Positions 1 to 7,492 of a stretch of 64,000 nt of DNA are shown here, in pieces. Below the pieces are notes generated by a model. It saw nothing but the letters and a program-made list of their open reading frames with translations, searched no databases and was not told the origin of the DNA. The position numbers were made by a program, and so were the translations under genes. Origin of the DNA: Mesorhizobium sp. B2-7-1. GTDB lineage: Bacteria; Pseudomonadota; Alphaproteobacteria; Rhizobiales; Rhizobiaceae. The stretch's first letter is position 1. Every line of letters starts with the position of its first letter. The stretch lies in the NCBI RefSeq assembly GCF_006440735.1, contig NZ_VFUA01000025.1, positions 1 through 64,000 on the forward strand, in the 5' to 3' direction.

Positions 1-2181
1 GGTATGTGGATCGCGACCATACGCGGCGGCATCGACCACTACCTCGTCGGCGGCGCCGTGCTCGGCATCGGCATTGCGGCGATGCACTATACCGGCATGG
101 CGGCTTTCGAGGTCGAAGGCCGGATCGTCTGGAACCAGCTGCTGGTCGCCGCCTCGTTGGCCTCGGGCATAATTCTTGCCGCGCTCTCCCTGCTTGTCGT
201 GCTTCGCCGGCCGTCGACCCTGGCGACGGCCGCCGGGGCCGTGCTTCTGACGCTGGCGATCTGCACGCTGCATTTCATCGCCATGGCCGCCGTCTCGATC
301 TATCCGGATTCCTCGATCGAGGTCTCGAAATTCACCATCGCGCCGATGTCGCAGGCCTTTGCCGCCGCCGCGGCAAGCCTGGTCATCCTGGTGCTTTCGG
401 CCACGGCGCTCTGGATCGACCTGCGCTTCCGCCGTCACAGGATCGAGGCGGAGCGTATGCACGGCCTCGCCAACGCCGCCGTCGAAGGCCTCATCGTCTG
501 CGACGGCAACCGCATCGTCAGCGCCAATGACAGCATTGCCGCGCTCAGCGGCATCGCCGCCGGCACGCTGAACACGATGACGCTGGGCAACCTGTTCGGC
601 GAGCGGATTGGCTCCGGAGTCGCCGCCGGCAACGGACAGGCGCAGGAAGCCGATCTGCGCAGCCAGGACGACAGCCGGATTCCGGTGGAACTGATCGCCA
701 GGAGCATCGACTATTGCGGCAAGCCGCATCTGGTCGTTGCCGTGCGCGACATTCGCGAGCGCAGGAAGGCCGAGCAGGAGATCATGCGCCTCGCACATTA
801 CGACCCGCTCACCGGGCTTGCCAATCGCCGCAGCTTCACCGGCCACCTGGAAGCCGAGATCGCCGCGTCCGCGGAAGCCGGCGCCGGCAAGGGTGGCCAG
901 CTGGCGCTCATGCTGCTCGACCTCGACCGGTTCAAGGAAGTGAACGACCTCTTCGGCCACGCCGCCGGCGACGCCGTGCTGCAGAAGGTGGCCCACTGCG
1001 CCTCCAGCGTGCTGCGCCACGGCCAGATGCTGGCCCGGCTCGGCGGCGACGAATTCGCCATCATCGCCCCCAACCTTCCCGACCCGCAGGCGGCCGGCCG
1101 CATTGCCGAAGCGGTGCTTTCGGCGCTGCGCCAGGAAAACCGGCTATCGCCCGGCGGCATGGTGTCGGCAAGCATCGGCATCGCGCTCTACCCGCTCGAC
1201 GCCGACGAACAGGCGGCGCTGGTCAGCCATGCCGACACCGCGCTCTATCGCGCCAAGGCCGAAGGCAAGGACACTTTCCGCTACTTCGAGGCCTCGATGG
1301 GCGCCGAGGCGCGCGACCGGCGCATCATGGAGCAGGACCTGCGCCAGGCCGTGGCGCGCGGCGAGTTCCGGCTCGTCTATCAGCCGCAGAAGGAAATCAG
1401 CAGCGGCAGGATGATCGGCTTCGAAGCCTTGCTGCGCTGGCAGCATCCCGAACGCGGCGAGGTTCCGCCTTCTGTGTTCATCCCGGTGGCCGAGGACAGC
1501 GGTTCGATCGCCCAGATCGGCGAGTGGGTGCTGGCGACGGCCTGCAAGGAAGCAGCGACCTGGAAGAACCCGCTGACGATCGCCGTCAACGTCTCGGCCG
1601 TGCAGCTCCACAATCCCGATTTCAGCCGCAAGGTGCATGAGGTGCTGCTGCGCTCGGGCCTCGCCCCGGGCAGGCTCGAGCTCGAGATCACCGAGACGGC
1701 GCTGGTGAAGGACATGCCCCGGGCGCTGGCCACCTTGCGCCAGATCAAGGCACTCGGCGTGCGCGTGGCGATGGACGATTTCGGCACCGGCTATTCGTCG
1801 CTGTCCAACCTGCGCGCCTTCCCGTTCGACAAGATCAAGATCGACGGCTCCTTCATCAAATCGGTCGACCGCAACGACCAGGTCGCGACCATCGTGCGCG
1901 CCGTGCTTGGGCTGGGGCGTGGCCTCGGCCTGCCGGTCCTGGCCGAAGGCGTCGAGACGCTTGACGAGCTGCGCTTTCTCGACGCCGAGGATTGCGACAT
2001 CGGCCAGGGATATTTTCTGGGCAGGCCTGGCCCCATCGAGGCGTTCGGCGAGCTGACGGGGGCTCCGTCGCCCGACGGCGTCACGGAAGACGACGCCATC
2101 GGGGCAACCGCCAAGGTCGACAATGTCCGCGGCGGCAGCATCCTGATGCTGCAGCCGGCCGCCGCCGCGCGCTCAGGCTGA
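1..2181 (+). CDS. MHYT-PAS-GGDEF-EAL cyclic-di-GMP turnover protein (5' end outside window)
   Basis: The reading frame is open to the window edge, so the true start lies upstream. Counting from the first visible Met at base 4, an MHYT membrane sensor motif is at residues 27-30, followed by several hydrophobic segments to about residue 140 and a PAS-like segment (about 150-255). A GGDEF motif is at about 347 and an EAL motif at about 474. The EAL domain keeps its usual catalytic set ([23 protein letters not shown], the Lys of KIDGSF, EGVE), so phosphodiesterase activity is likely. The GGDEF motif is intact, but the preceding I-site position reads RHGQ rather than RxxD, so product inhibition is probably absent. 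The protein probably senses a ligand at the membrane and makes or degrades c-di-GMP. No partner gene is visible. Confidence 0.93.
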   Translation, partial: GMWIATIRGGIDHYLVGGAVLGIGIAAMHYTGMAAFEVEGRIVWNQLLVAASLASGIILAALSLLVVLRRPSTLATAAGAVLLTLAICTLHFIAMAAVSIYPDSSIEVSKFTIAPMSQAFAAAAASLVILVLSATALWIDLRFRRHRIEAERMHGLANAAVEGLIVCDGNRIVSANDSIAALSGIAAGTLNTMTLGNLFGERIGSGVAAGNGQAQEADLRSQDDSRIPVELIARSIDYCGKPHLVVAVRDIRERRKAEQEIMRLAHYDPLTGLANRRSFTGHLEAEIAASAEAGAGKGGQLALMLLDLDRFKEVNDLFGHAAGDAVLQKVAHCASSVLRHGQMLARLGGDEFAIIAPNLPDPQAAGRIAEAVLSALRQENRLSPGGMVSASIGIALYPLDADEQAALVSHADTALYRAKAEGKDTFRYFEASMGAEARDRRIMEQDLRQAVARGEFRLVYQPQKEISSGRMIGFEALLRWQHPERGEVPPSVFIPVAEDSGSIAQIGEWVLATACKEAATWKNPLTIAVNVSAVQLHNPDFSRKVHEVLLRSGLAPGRLELEITETALVKDMPRALATLRQIKALGVRVAMDDFGTGYSSLSNLRAFPFDKIKIDGSFIKSVDRNDQVATIVRAVLGLGRGLGLPVLAEGVETLDELRFLDAEDCDIGQGYFLGRPGPIEAFGELTGAPSPDGVTEDDAIGATAKVDNVRGGSILMLQPAAAARSG

Positions 2182-2186
2182 CATCG

Positions 2187-2870
2187 TCACGGCGTCAGCG
2201 CCGCTTCCACCAGCCGCTTGGCGTCGGGGCTCGACCACTCGGCCGGGCCGTTCATATGCGCGATCAGGCAGCCATCCGCGTCGATCAGCATGGTGACCGG
2301 AAGCCCGAGCGCCAGGCCCCGCGTCTTCACCTCGTTGAACAGCGCGATCGTCGGGTCCCGGTAGAAGCCGAGCGTCTCGACACCGATCTCCTTGAGGAAT
2401 TTCTTCGGCTTCGTATCGTCGCCGGTGTCGACATTGACCGCGACCACCTCGAAGGCATTGCTGCCCTTTTCCTTCTGCAGCGTATCGAGCGCCGGCATCT
2501 CGGCGCGGCACGGCGCGCACCATGTCGCCCACAAATTGAGCAGCACCGTCTTGCCGGCATGGTCGGCCAGCGTCATCGGCTTCCCGTCGGGGCCGTTGAA
2601 GGCCAGGCTCTTCAGCGATTGCGGCGGATCGGCCGGCTGCAGGGCCGCGACCTGGCCGACCGCTTTCGCCGCGATAGTCTTGGCGCGTGCGGCCTTGGCC
2701 ACGCAGGCGGCATCGTCCTTGCCGGTGGTTGCGGCGACCTTCTCGGGAGCGTTGTTGCCAGAACCGCTCTCGCTGACATATACCGCGACCGCGCCGGCCA
2801 GCACGCCCGCCAGCAAAGCGGCGAGGATGAGGCGCGTAGCCGGAAAAAAGAATCTCTTGCCGTCTGCCAT
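2187..2870 (-). CDS. TlpA-like membrane-anchored thiol:disulfide oxidoreductase
   Basis: A 227-residue protein with one N-terminal hydrophobic anchor (about residues 8-28) and a periplasmic thioredoxin-like domain. The active site is the WCAPC motif in the context [15 protein letters not shown], typical of the TlpA/ResA/CycY group. These proteins reduce disulfides in apocytochromes or oxidase subunits in the periplasm. The frame runs on far upstream antisense to argH; I chose the Met at 2870 because the signal anchor begins there. It is divergent from argH with 33 bases between the start codons, a common rhizobial arrangement. The exact client protein cannot be told from sequence. Confidence 0.9.
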   Translation of the reverse strand: MADGKRFFFPATRLILAALLAGVLAGAVAVYVSESGSGNNAPEKVAATTGKDDAACVAKAARAKTIAAKAVGQVAALQPADPPQSLKSLAFNGPDGKPMTLADHAGKTVLLNLWATWCAPCRAEMPALDTLQKEKGSNAFEVVAVNVDTGDDTKPKKFLKEIGVETLGFYRDPTIALFNEVKTRGLALGLPVTMLIDADGCLIAHMNGPAEWSSPDAKRLVEAALTP

Positions 2871-2903
2871 TTTCAAAACTGCTCCGGAGCACGGGTTATA
2901 GCG

Positions 2904-4304
2904 ATGAGCGACAAGAAGGCCAGCAACCAGATGTGGGGCGGACGTTTTGCCTCGGGTCCGGCCGCGATCATGGAAGCGATCAACGCGTCGATCGGCTTCG
3001 ACCGCAAGCTCTATGCGCAGGACATAGGCGGATCGATCGCCCATAGCCAGATGTTGGCTGAAACGGGCATTATTTCGGCGGCCGATCAAGAAAAAATCGC
3101 TCACGGGCTGAACACGATCTTGAAAGAGATCGAGGCCGGCAAATTCGAATTCTCGACCAAGCTCGAAGACATCCACATGAATGTCGAGGCCCGCCTTGCC
3201 GACCTGATCGGCCAGGCCGCGGGGCGCCTGCACACCGCCCGCTCGCGCAACGACCAGGTGGCGGTCGACCTGAGACTCTGGGTCAAGCAGGAATGCCAGC
3301 GCGCAGCCCTGGCGCTGAAGGACCTGATCGCCGCCTTCCTCGAACGCGCCGAGGAGCATGCGGCGACCGTCATGCCCGGCTTCACCCATATGCAGGCGGC
3401 GCAGCCGGTGACCTTCGGCCACCATTGCATGGCCTATGTGGAAATGTTCGGCCGCGACCTCTCGCGTGTCCACGACGCCATCGAGCGCATGGATGAAAGC
3501 CCGTTGGGCGCGGCGGCCCTTGCCGGCACCAGCTTTTCCATCGACCGCCATATGACCGCGAAAGCGCTGGGTTTCCGCGAACCGACGCGCAATTCGCTGG
3601 ACAGCGTCTCGGATCGCGATTTCGCCCTCGAATTCCTCAGCCTCGCCGCGATCTGCGCGACGCATCTGTCCAGGCTCGCCGAGGAGATCATCATCTGGTC
3701 GACGCCGCAATTCGGCTTCATCCACCTGTCGGATTCCTTCTCCACCGGCTCCTCGATCATGCCGCAGAAAAAGAACCCGGACGCCGCCGAGCTGGTGCGC
3801 GGCAAGACCGGTCGCGTCAACGGCCATCTCGTCGGCCTGCTGACCGTGATGAAAGGCATGCCGCTGACCTATGGCAAGGACATGCAGGAAGACAAGGAAG
3901 CGGTCTTCGACGCCGCCGAGACGCTCGACCTGATGCTGGCGGCGACCGCCGGCATGGTGCGCGACATGACCGTCAACGCCGCCGCCATGAAGAAGGCCGC
4001 CGGCGCCGGGCACGCCACCGCGACCGACCTTGCCGACTGGCTGGTGCGCAATCTGGGCCTGCCCTTCCGCGAGGCGCACCACGTCACCGGCCGTGCCGTG
4101 GCGCTCGCCGAGGAGAAGAAGGTCGGGCTGGAAAAGCTCTCGCTGGACGAGCTGCGCTCGATCCATCCGGGCATCACCGACGGCATCTTCTCGGTGCTTG
4201 CCGTGCAGAATTCGGTGAAGAGCCGCACCAGCTTCGGCGGCACCGCGCCGTCGGAAGTGCGAAAGCAGATCCGCTACTGGAAAAAGCGGCTCGCCAAGGC
4301 TTGA
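2904..4304 (+). CDS. argH: argininosuccinate lyase
   Basis: A 466-residue protein of the fumarase/aspartase superfamily. It cleaves argininosuccinate to arginine and fumarate, the last step of arginine synthesis, in the cytoplasm. The superfamily signature [12 protein letters not shown] starts at residue 282, and the segments [10 protein letters not shown] and TGFTHMQ-like are in place. Length matches the family (about 460-470). I chose the ATG at 2904 because it gives the family's usual N-terminus ([11 protein letters not shown]) and the right length; the frame is open further upstream only as read-through. It is followed by a dispersed repeat that starts at its stop codon, then by a lipoprotein gene and lysA. 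Confidence 0.98.
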   Translation: MSDKKASNQMWGGRFASGPAAIMEAINASIGFDRKLYAQDIGGSIAHSQMLAETGIISAADQEKIAHGLNTILKEIEAGKFEFSTKLEDIHMNVEARLADLIGQAAGRLHTARSRNDQVAVDLRLWVKQECQRAALALKDLIAAFLERAEEHAATVMPGFTHMQAAQPVTFGHHCMAYVEMFGRDLSRVHDAIERMDESPLGAAALAGTSFSIDRHMTAKALGFREPTRNSLDSVSDRDFALEFLSLAAICATHLSRLAEEIIIWSTPQFGFIHLSDSFSTGSSIMPQKKNPDAAELVRGKTGRVNGHLVGLLTVMKGMPLTYGKDMQEDKEAVFDAAETLDLMLAATAGMVRDMTVNAAAMKKAAGAGHATATDLADWLVRNLGLPFREAHHVTGRAVALAEEKKVGLEKLSLDELRSIHPGITDGIFSVLAVQNSVKSRTSFGGTAPSEVRKQIRYWKKRLAKA

Positions 4305-4361
4305 TGCATGTCGCCCAGAAGTGTGCAGCGGTTCTGGGACAACGACATGAATCAAAACAAT
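4304..4361 (+). repeat. Family A palindromic intergenic repeat, copy A1
   Basis: A 58-bp element starting at the last base of the argH stop codon. Its ends are inverted copies (ATGCATGTCG and, slightly decayed here, CGACATGAAT), and the inside pairs CCCAGAA with TTCTGGG. The same sequence recurs at 6030-6084 (inverted) and 38319-38370. It can form a hairpin in RNA from either strand. No coding sense is visible. Confidence 0.85.
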
Positions 4362-4431
4362 TGCCGGGATGCAAAGCGCTGAAAACTCGGCTAAAAGCGC
4401 AGCACGCAATCAGTTTCGAACGGATGGATCG

Positions 4432-4638
4432 ATGACCCGTAGCAGGATTTTGGTGACGCTCGCGCTGCTGGCGGCGGTTGTCACCGTCACGGCCTGCGGC
4501 AGGAAGACCGGCCTCGACACGCCCTACGAGGCGGCGGAGCAGGCGCGCAAGGATGCGGAAAAAGCCAAGCAGCCGGTGCCGCCCGAGCCGGAAAAACCGG
4601 TCAAGGACAGGAAATTCATCCTCGATCCCCTGCTCTAG
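4432..4638 (+). CDS. lptM: Small lipoprotein between argH and lysA (LptM/YifL-like)
   Basis: A 68-residue protein with a short basic start, a hydrophobic stretch and a lipobox-like VTAC with the Cys at about residue 23, followed by GRKTGLDTPYEA and a Lys/Glu/Pro-rich tail. Position and form match the small lipoprotein (YifL/LptM, DUF6467-type annotation) found just upstream of lysA in many proteobacteria. In E. coli LptM helps the LptD-LptE LPS translocon to mature in the outer membrane. I use the ATG at 4432; an upstream in-frame start at 4369 would put 21 residues before the signal sequence. The E. coli function is inferred by position and form only. Confidence 0.72.
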   Translation: MTRSRILVTLALLAAVVTVTACGRKTGLDTPYEAAEQARKDAEKAKQPVPPEPEKPVKDRKFILDPLL

Positions 4639-4692
4639 AGCCGGTGAGATCGACCCGATCTCATTAGCTTCAACTTTCCGGAACCGAACCTC

Positions 4693-5961
4693 GTGAACCA
4701 TTTCGATTACCGCGACGGCGTTCTCCATGCCGAGGACGTCGCCATCCCCGACATCGCAGCCGAGGTCGGCACGCCCTTCTATTGCTATTCGACGGCGACG
4801 CTGACCAGGCATTTCCGCGTCTTCAGAGAGGCTTTCGCCGGCCTCGACGCGCTGGTCTGCTACGCCATGAAGGCGAACTCCAACCAGGCCGTGCTGAGAA
4901 CGCTGGCCCGGCAGGGGGCAGGCGCCGACGTCGTCTCCGAAGGCGAATTGCGCCGCGCTTTGGCCGCCGGCATCCCGGCCAGCAAGATCCTGTTTTCCGG
5001 CGTCGGCAAGACCGCGCGCGAGATGGACTTCGCGCTTTCGGCCGGCATTCTTTGCTTCAACGTCGAATCCGAGCCTGAACTCGAGCTTTTGTCGGCGCGC
5101 GCCGTGGCGCTCGGCAAGGTGGCGCCCGTCTCGCTGCGCATCAATCCGGACGTCGACGCCAAGACGCACAAGAAGATCTCGACCGGCAAGGCCGAGAACA
5201 AGTTCGGCATTCCATGGCAGCGCGCGCGGCAGGTCTATGCCCGTGCCGCGCAACTGCCGGGCATCAAGGTGACCGGCATCGACACCCATATCGGCAGCCA
5301 GATCACCGAATTGCAGCCTTTCGACGATGCCTTCGCATTGCTGGTCGAACTGGTCGGGGCTTTGCGCGCCGACGGACATGCGATCGAGCATGTCGACCTC
5401 GGCGGCGGTCTCGGCATTCCCTACCGCGTCGACAACAGCCCGCCGCCCCTGCCCGACGCCTATGCCGAGATCGTCAGGAAGCACGTCACAAGGCTTGGCC
5501 TCAAGGTGATGTTCGAGCCCGGCCGGCTGATCGTCGGCAATGCCGGCATCCTGGTTTCTGAGGTCATCTATGTGAAGGAAGGCGACGCCAAGAACTTCCT
5601 CGTCGTCGACGCCGCCATGAACGACCTGATCCGGCCGACGCTCTATGACGCCTTCCACGACATCAGGCCGGTGGTGCAGCCGCCCGCTTCCACGCCGCGC
5701 ATGAAGGTCGACATCGTCGGCCCGGTCTGCGAGACGGGCGATTTCATCGGCCTCGACCGCGACCTGCCGAGGCTGAAAGCGGGCGACCTGATCGCCGTTT
5801 CCACCGCCGGCGCCTATGGCGCGGTGCAGGCCGGCACCTACAACACCAGGCTTCTGGTGCCCGAGGTGCTGGTCGACGGCGACCGCTTCCATGTCGTGCG
5901 TCCGCGCCATACCCATGAGGATCTGATCGGGCTGGATTCGGTTCCCGACTGGCTGAAATAG
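4693..5961 (+). CDS. lysA: diaminopimelate decarboxylase
   Basis: A 422-residue PLP enzyme of fold type III (alanine racemase-like) that decarboxylates meso-diaminopimelate to lysine in the cytoplasm. The PLP lysine is in YAMKANSN (about K60). HIGSQI, the phosphate-binding glycine run DLGGGLG, and the substrate-site CETGD are all present. Translation starts at a GTG at 4693, 54 bases after the lipoprotein gene, which suggests one transcript. The length agrees with the family. The next gene on this strand with a shared history is the TIGR02302 gene at 7493, but an ArsR/dehydratase pair lies between them. Confidence 0.97.
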   Translation: MNHFDYRDGVLHAEDVAIPDIAAEVGTPFYCYSTATLTRHFRVFREAFAGLDALVCYAMKANSNQAVLRTLARQGAGADVVSEGELRRALAAGIPASKILFSGVGKTAREMDFALSAGILCFNVESEPELELLSARAVALGKVAPVSLRINPDVDAKTHKKISTGKAENKFGIPWQRARQVYARAAQLPGIKVTGIDTHIGSQITELQPFDDAFALLVELVGALRADGHAIEHVDLGGGLGIPYRVDNSPPPLPDAYAEIVRKHVTRLGLKVMFEPGRLIVGNAGILVSEVIYVKEGDAKNFLVVDAAMNDLIRPTLYDAFHDIRPVVQPPASTPRMKVDIVGPVCETGDFIGLDRDLPRLKAGDLIAVSTAGAYGAVQAGTYNTRLLVPEVLVDGDRFHVVRPRHTHEDLIGLDSVPDWLK

Positions 5962-5979
5962 CCGGCTCCCGCCTGACGC

Positions 5980-6084
5980 TAAAGCGCGTCGCGCTGAACC
6001 GGATTCAGGCGACGCGCTTTAAGTCTTTGTTTTGATGCATGTCGTTGTCCCAGAACCGCTGCGCACTTCTGGGCGACATGCATT
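5980..6084 (-). repeat. Composite palindromic repeat (families B+A), copy A2
   Basis: About 105 bp made of two adjacent palindromes. One is a B hairpin with ends TAAAGCGCGTCG and CGACGCGCTTTA; the other is the family A hairpin seen at 4304, in inverted orientation. The same composite occurs in the opposite orientation at 38319-38422. The element ends inside the TAA stop codon of the ArsR gene. Size and two-palindrome layout resemble the published rhizobial RIME1 element; identity was not tested. Confidence 0.88.
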
Positions 6085-6386
6085 TAGATCTTCTCCTGGA
6101 TCAGCGCCTTGGCCTCGGCGATCCGGCTCTCGTCGCGGCGATAGAATATCCATTGCTTGGTGCGCTTGGTCGAGAGCAGGCCGGCCTGGGTCAGCACGCG
6201 CATATGCTCACTGAGCGTCGCCTGGGTAATGCCGAGCTTTTCGGCGATCGACAGCGCGCAGACGCCGTCCTCGACCAGATCGCCATCGGCCTGGCTTGGA
6301 AAATGCGCGCGTGGATCCTTGAGCCAATCCAGGATCCGCAGCCTGCGCTCATTGGCGATCGCCTTGAAGATGTCGACCTCTTGCAT
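6084..6386 (-). CDS. ArsR-family winged-helix transcriptional regulator
   Basis: A 100-residue HTH protein. The N-terminal segment IFKAIANERRLRILDWL and the recognition region (about residues 45-65, with LGITQATLSEHMRVL) fit the ArsR fold, and the wing contains QWIFYRRDE. No metal-binding Cys pair of the classical ArsR/SmtB type is seen: the single Cys (VCALS) is alone, so it may sense something other than metal. It is divergent from the dehydratase gene with 50 bases between, and a dyad right beside its start codon is a likely operator. Its TAA stop overlaps the edge of a repeat. Confidence 0.9.
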   Translation of the reverse strand: MQEVDIFKAIANERRLRILDWLKDPRAHFPSQADGDLVEDGVCALSIAEKLGITQATLSEHMRVLTQAGLLSTKRTKQWIFYRRDESRIAEAKALIQEKI

Positions 6387-6402
6387 TTAGCCATTTTGCT
6401 AA
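6387..6402. promoter_or_regulatory. Candidate ArsR operator (inverted repeat TTAGC-N6-GCTAA)
   Basis: A perfect 5-bp dyad separated by six bases, directly against the start codon of the ArsR gene and 35 bases before the dehydratase start. The region is AT-rich compared with its surroundings. Position between divergent genes fits autoregulation and control of the dehydratase. This is inferred from position and symmetry only. Confidence 0.4.
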
Positions 6403-6436
6403 GTTACTAATTGAAGTCAATCCCGAGGAGCAGGTC

Positions 6437-7378
6437 ATGCTGAACACCAGAACGATCACGCGCGAGCGCATCGCCGCCGTCGAACCGCGCATCCGCCCCT
6501 ATGTCCGCCACACGCCGGTGATGGGCGTCGACATGGCGGATTTCGGCCGCCCCGCCTTCCCGGTCGATCTCAAGCTCGAATGCCTTCAGCACTCGGGCTC
6601 GTTCAAGGCGCGCGGCGCCTTCACCAATCTGCTCGAGCGCCAGGTGCCCGAAGCCGGCGTGGTCGCCGCGTCCGGCGGCAATCATGGTGCCGCCGTTGCC
6701 TACGCCGCCATGAAGCTCGGCCACAAGGCGAACATCTTCGTGCCCGAGGTCAGCCCGCCGGCAAAACTCGCGCGCATTCGCGGCTACGGCGCCGAGCTGG
6801 TGGTCGGCGGCGCGCGCTACGCCGAGGCGCTGGCCGCCAGCGAGGACTTTGCCGAAAAGACCGGCGCCCTGCAGGTCCACGCCTTCAACCAGGAGGAAAC
6901 GCTGCTCGGCCAGGGCACGCTCGGCCTGGAGATCGAGGCTGACCTGCCCGAAATCGACACGCTGCTGGTCGCCGTCGGCGGCGGCGGCCTGATCGGCGGC
7001 ATCGCCGCCTGGTTCTCGGGATGTATCCGAATCATTGCCATCGAGCCCGAGGGAGCGCCGACGCTTTACCGCGCTCTGGAGGCCGGAGAGCCGGTCGATG
7101 CGCCCGCCGAGGGCATTGCCGCCGATTCGCTGGCGCCGAAGCGTGTCGGCGAAATGATGTTCCCGATCGCCGAGGCCTTCGTGGAGCGCTCGATCCTGGT
7201 CAGCGACGACGACATCGTCGCGGCGCAGAAGGCGCTGTGGGATCGCGTGCGAATCATCGCCGAGCCGGGTGGCGCCGCGGCCTTCGCCGCCATGCTTTCC
7301 GGACGCTATGTGCCCGCGGAAGGCGAGCGCGTGGCAGTCCTGGTCTGCGGTTCCAACACGAATCCGGCCAATTTCTGA
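6437..7378 (+). CDS. Threonine/serine dehydratase-family PLP enzyme
   Basis: A 313-residue fold type II PLP enzyme. The PLP lysine is in SGSFKARGA (about K57), the substrate/cofactor loop is SGGNHGAAV, and the phosphate-binding loop is VGGGGLIGG. It has no C-terminal ACT regulatory domain, so it resembles catabolic threonine or serine dehydratases or the related serine racemase group rather than biosynthetic IlvA. It would make 2-oxobutanoate or pyruvate plus ammonia in the cytoplasm. A well-spaced GAGGAG-like ribosome site precedes the ATG. It is probably controlled by the divergent ArsR protein. The precise substrate is not decided by sequence. Confidence 0.88.
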   Translation: MLNTRTITRERIAAVEPRIRPYVRHTPVMGVDMADFGRPAFPVDLKLECLQHSGSFKARGAFTNLLERQVPEAGVVAASGGNHGAAVAYAAMKLGHKANIFVPEVSPPAKLARIRGYGAELVVGGARYAEALAASEDFAEKTGALQVHAFNQEETLLGQGTLGLEIEADLPEIDTLLVAVGGGGLIGGIAAWFSGCIRIIAIEPEGAPTLYRALEAGEPVDAPAEGIAADSLAPKRVGEMMFPIAEAFVERSILVSDDDIVAAQKALWDRVRIIAEPGGAAAFAAMLSGRYVPAEGERVAVLVCGSNTNPANF

Positions 7379-7492
7379 TCATAACCCGGCCAAACCGCTT
7401 CACGTTTTTGGAACCCGCCTCGCCTTTGCCGTGTTTGCTGGTATCCTTCTGGTGATGACGTCCGGGCTATTGTGCCCGGGCAGGAAGGGCCG

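Noticed and set aside
2187..4409. 740-codon minus-strand frame across argH
   Set aside because: Only the part from 2870 down is a real gene (TlpA-like). The rest is antisense to argH, with the Arg/His/Gly-rich composition of GC-rich shadow frames.
4174..5916. 580-codon minus-strand frame opposite lysA
   Set aside because: It is antisense to a well-conserved lysA and has no recognisable domain.
7405..7430. GGAAC near 7411 as an EcfG promoter of the TIGR02302 gene
   Set aside because: The -10 partner is CGTG at a spacing of 15, which does not fit the consensus.
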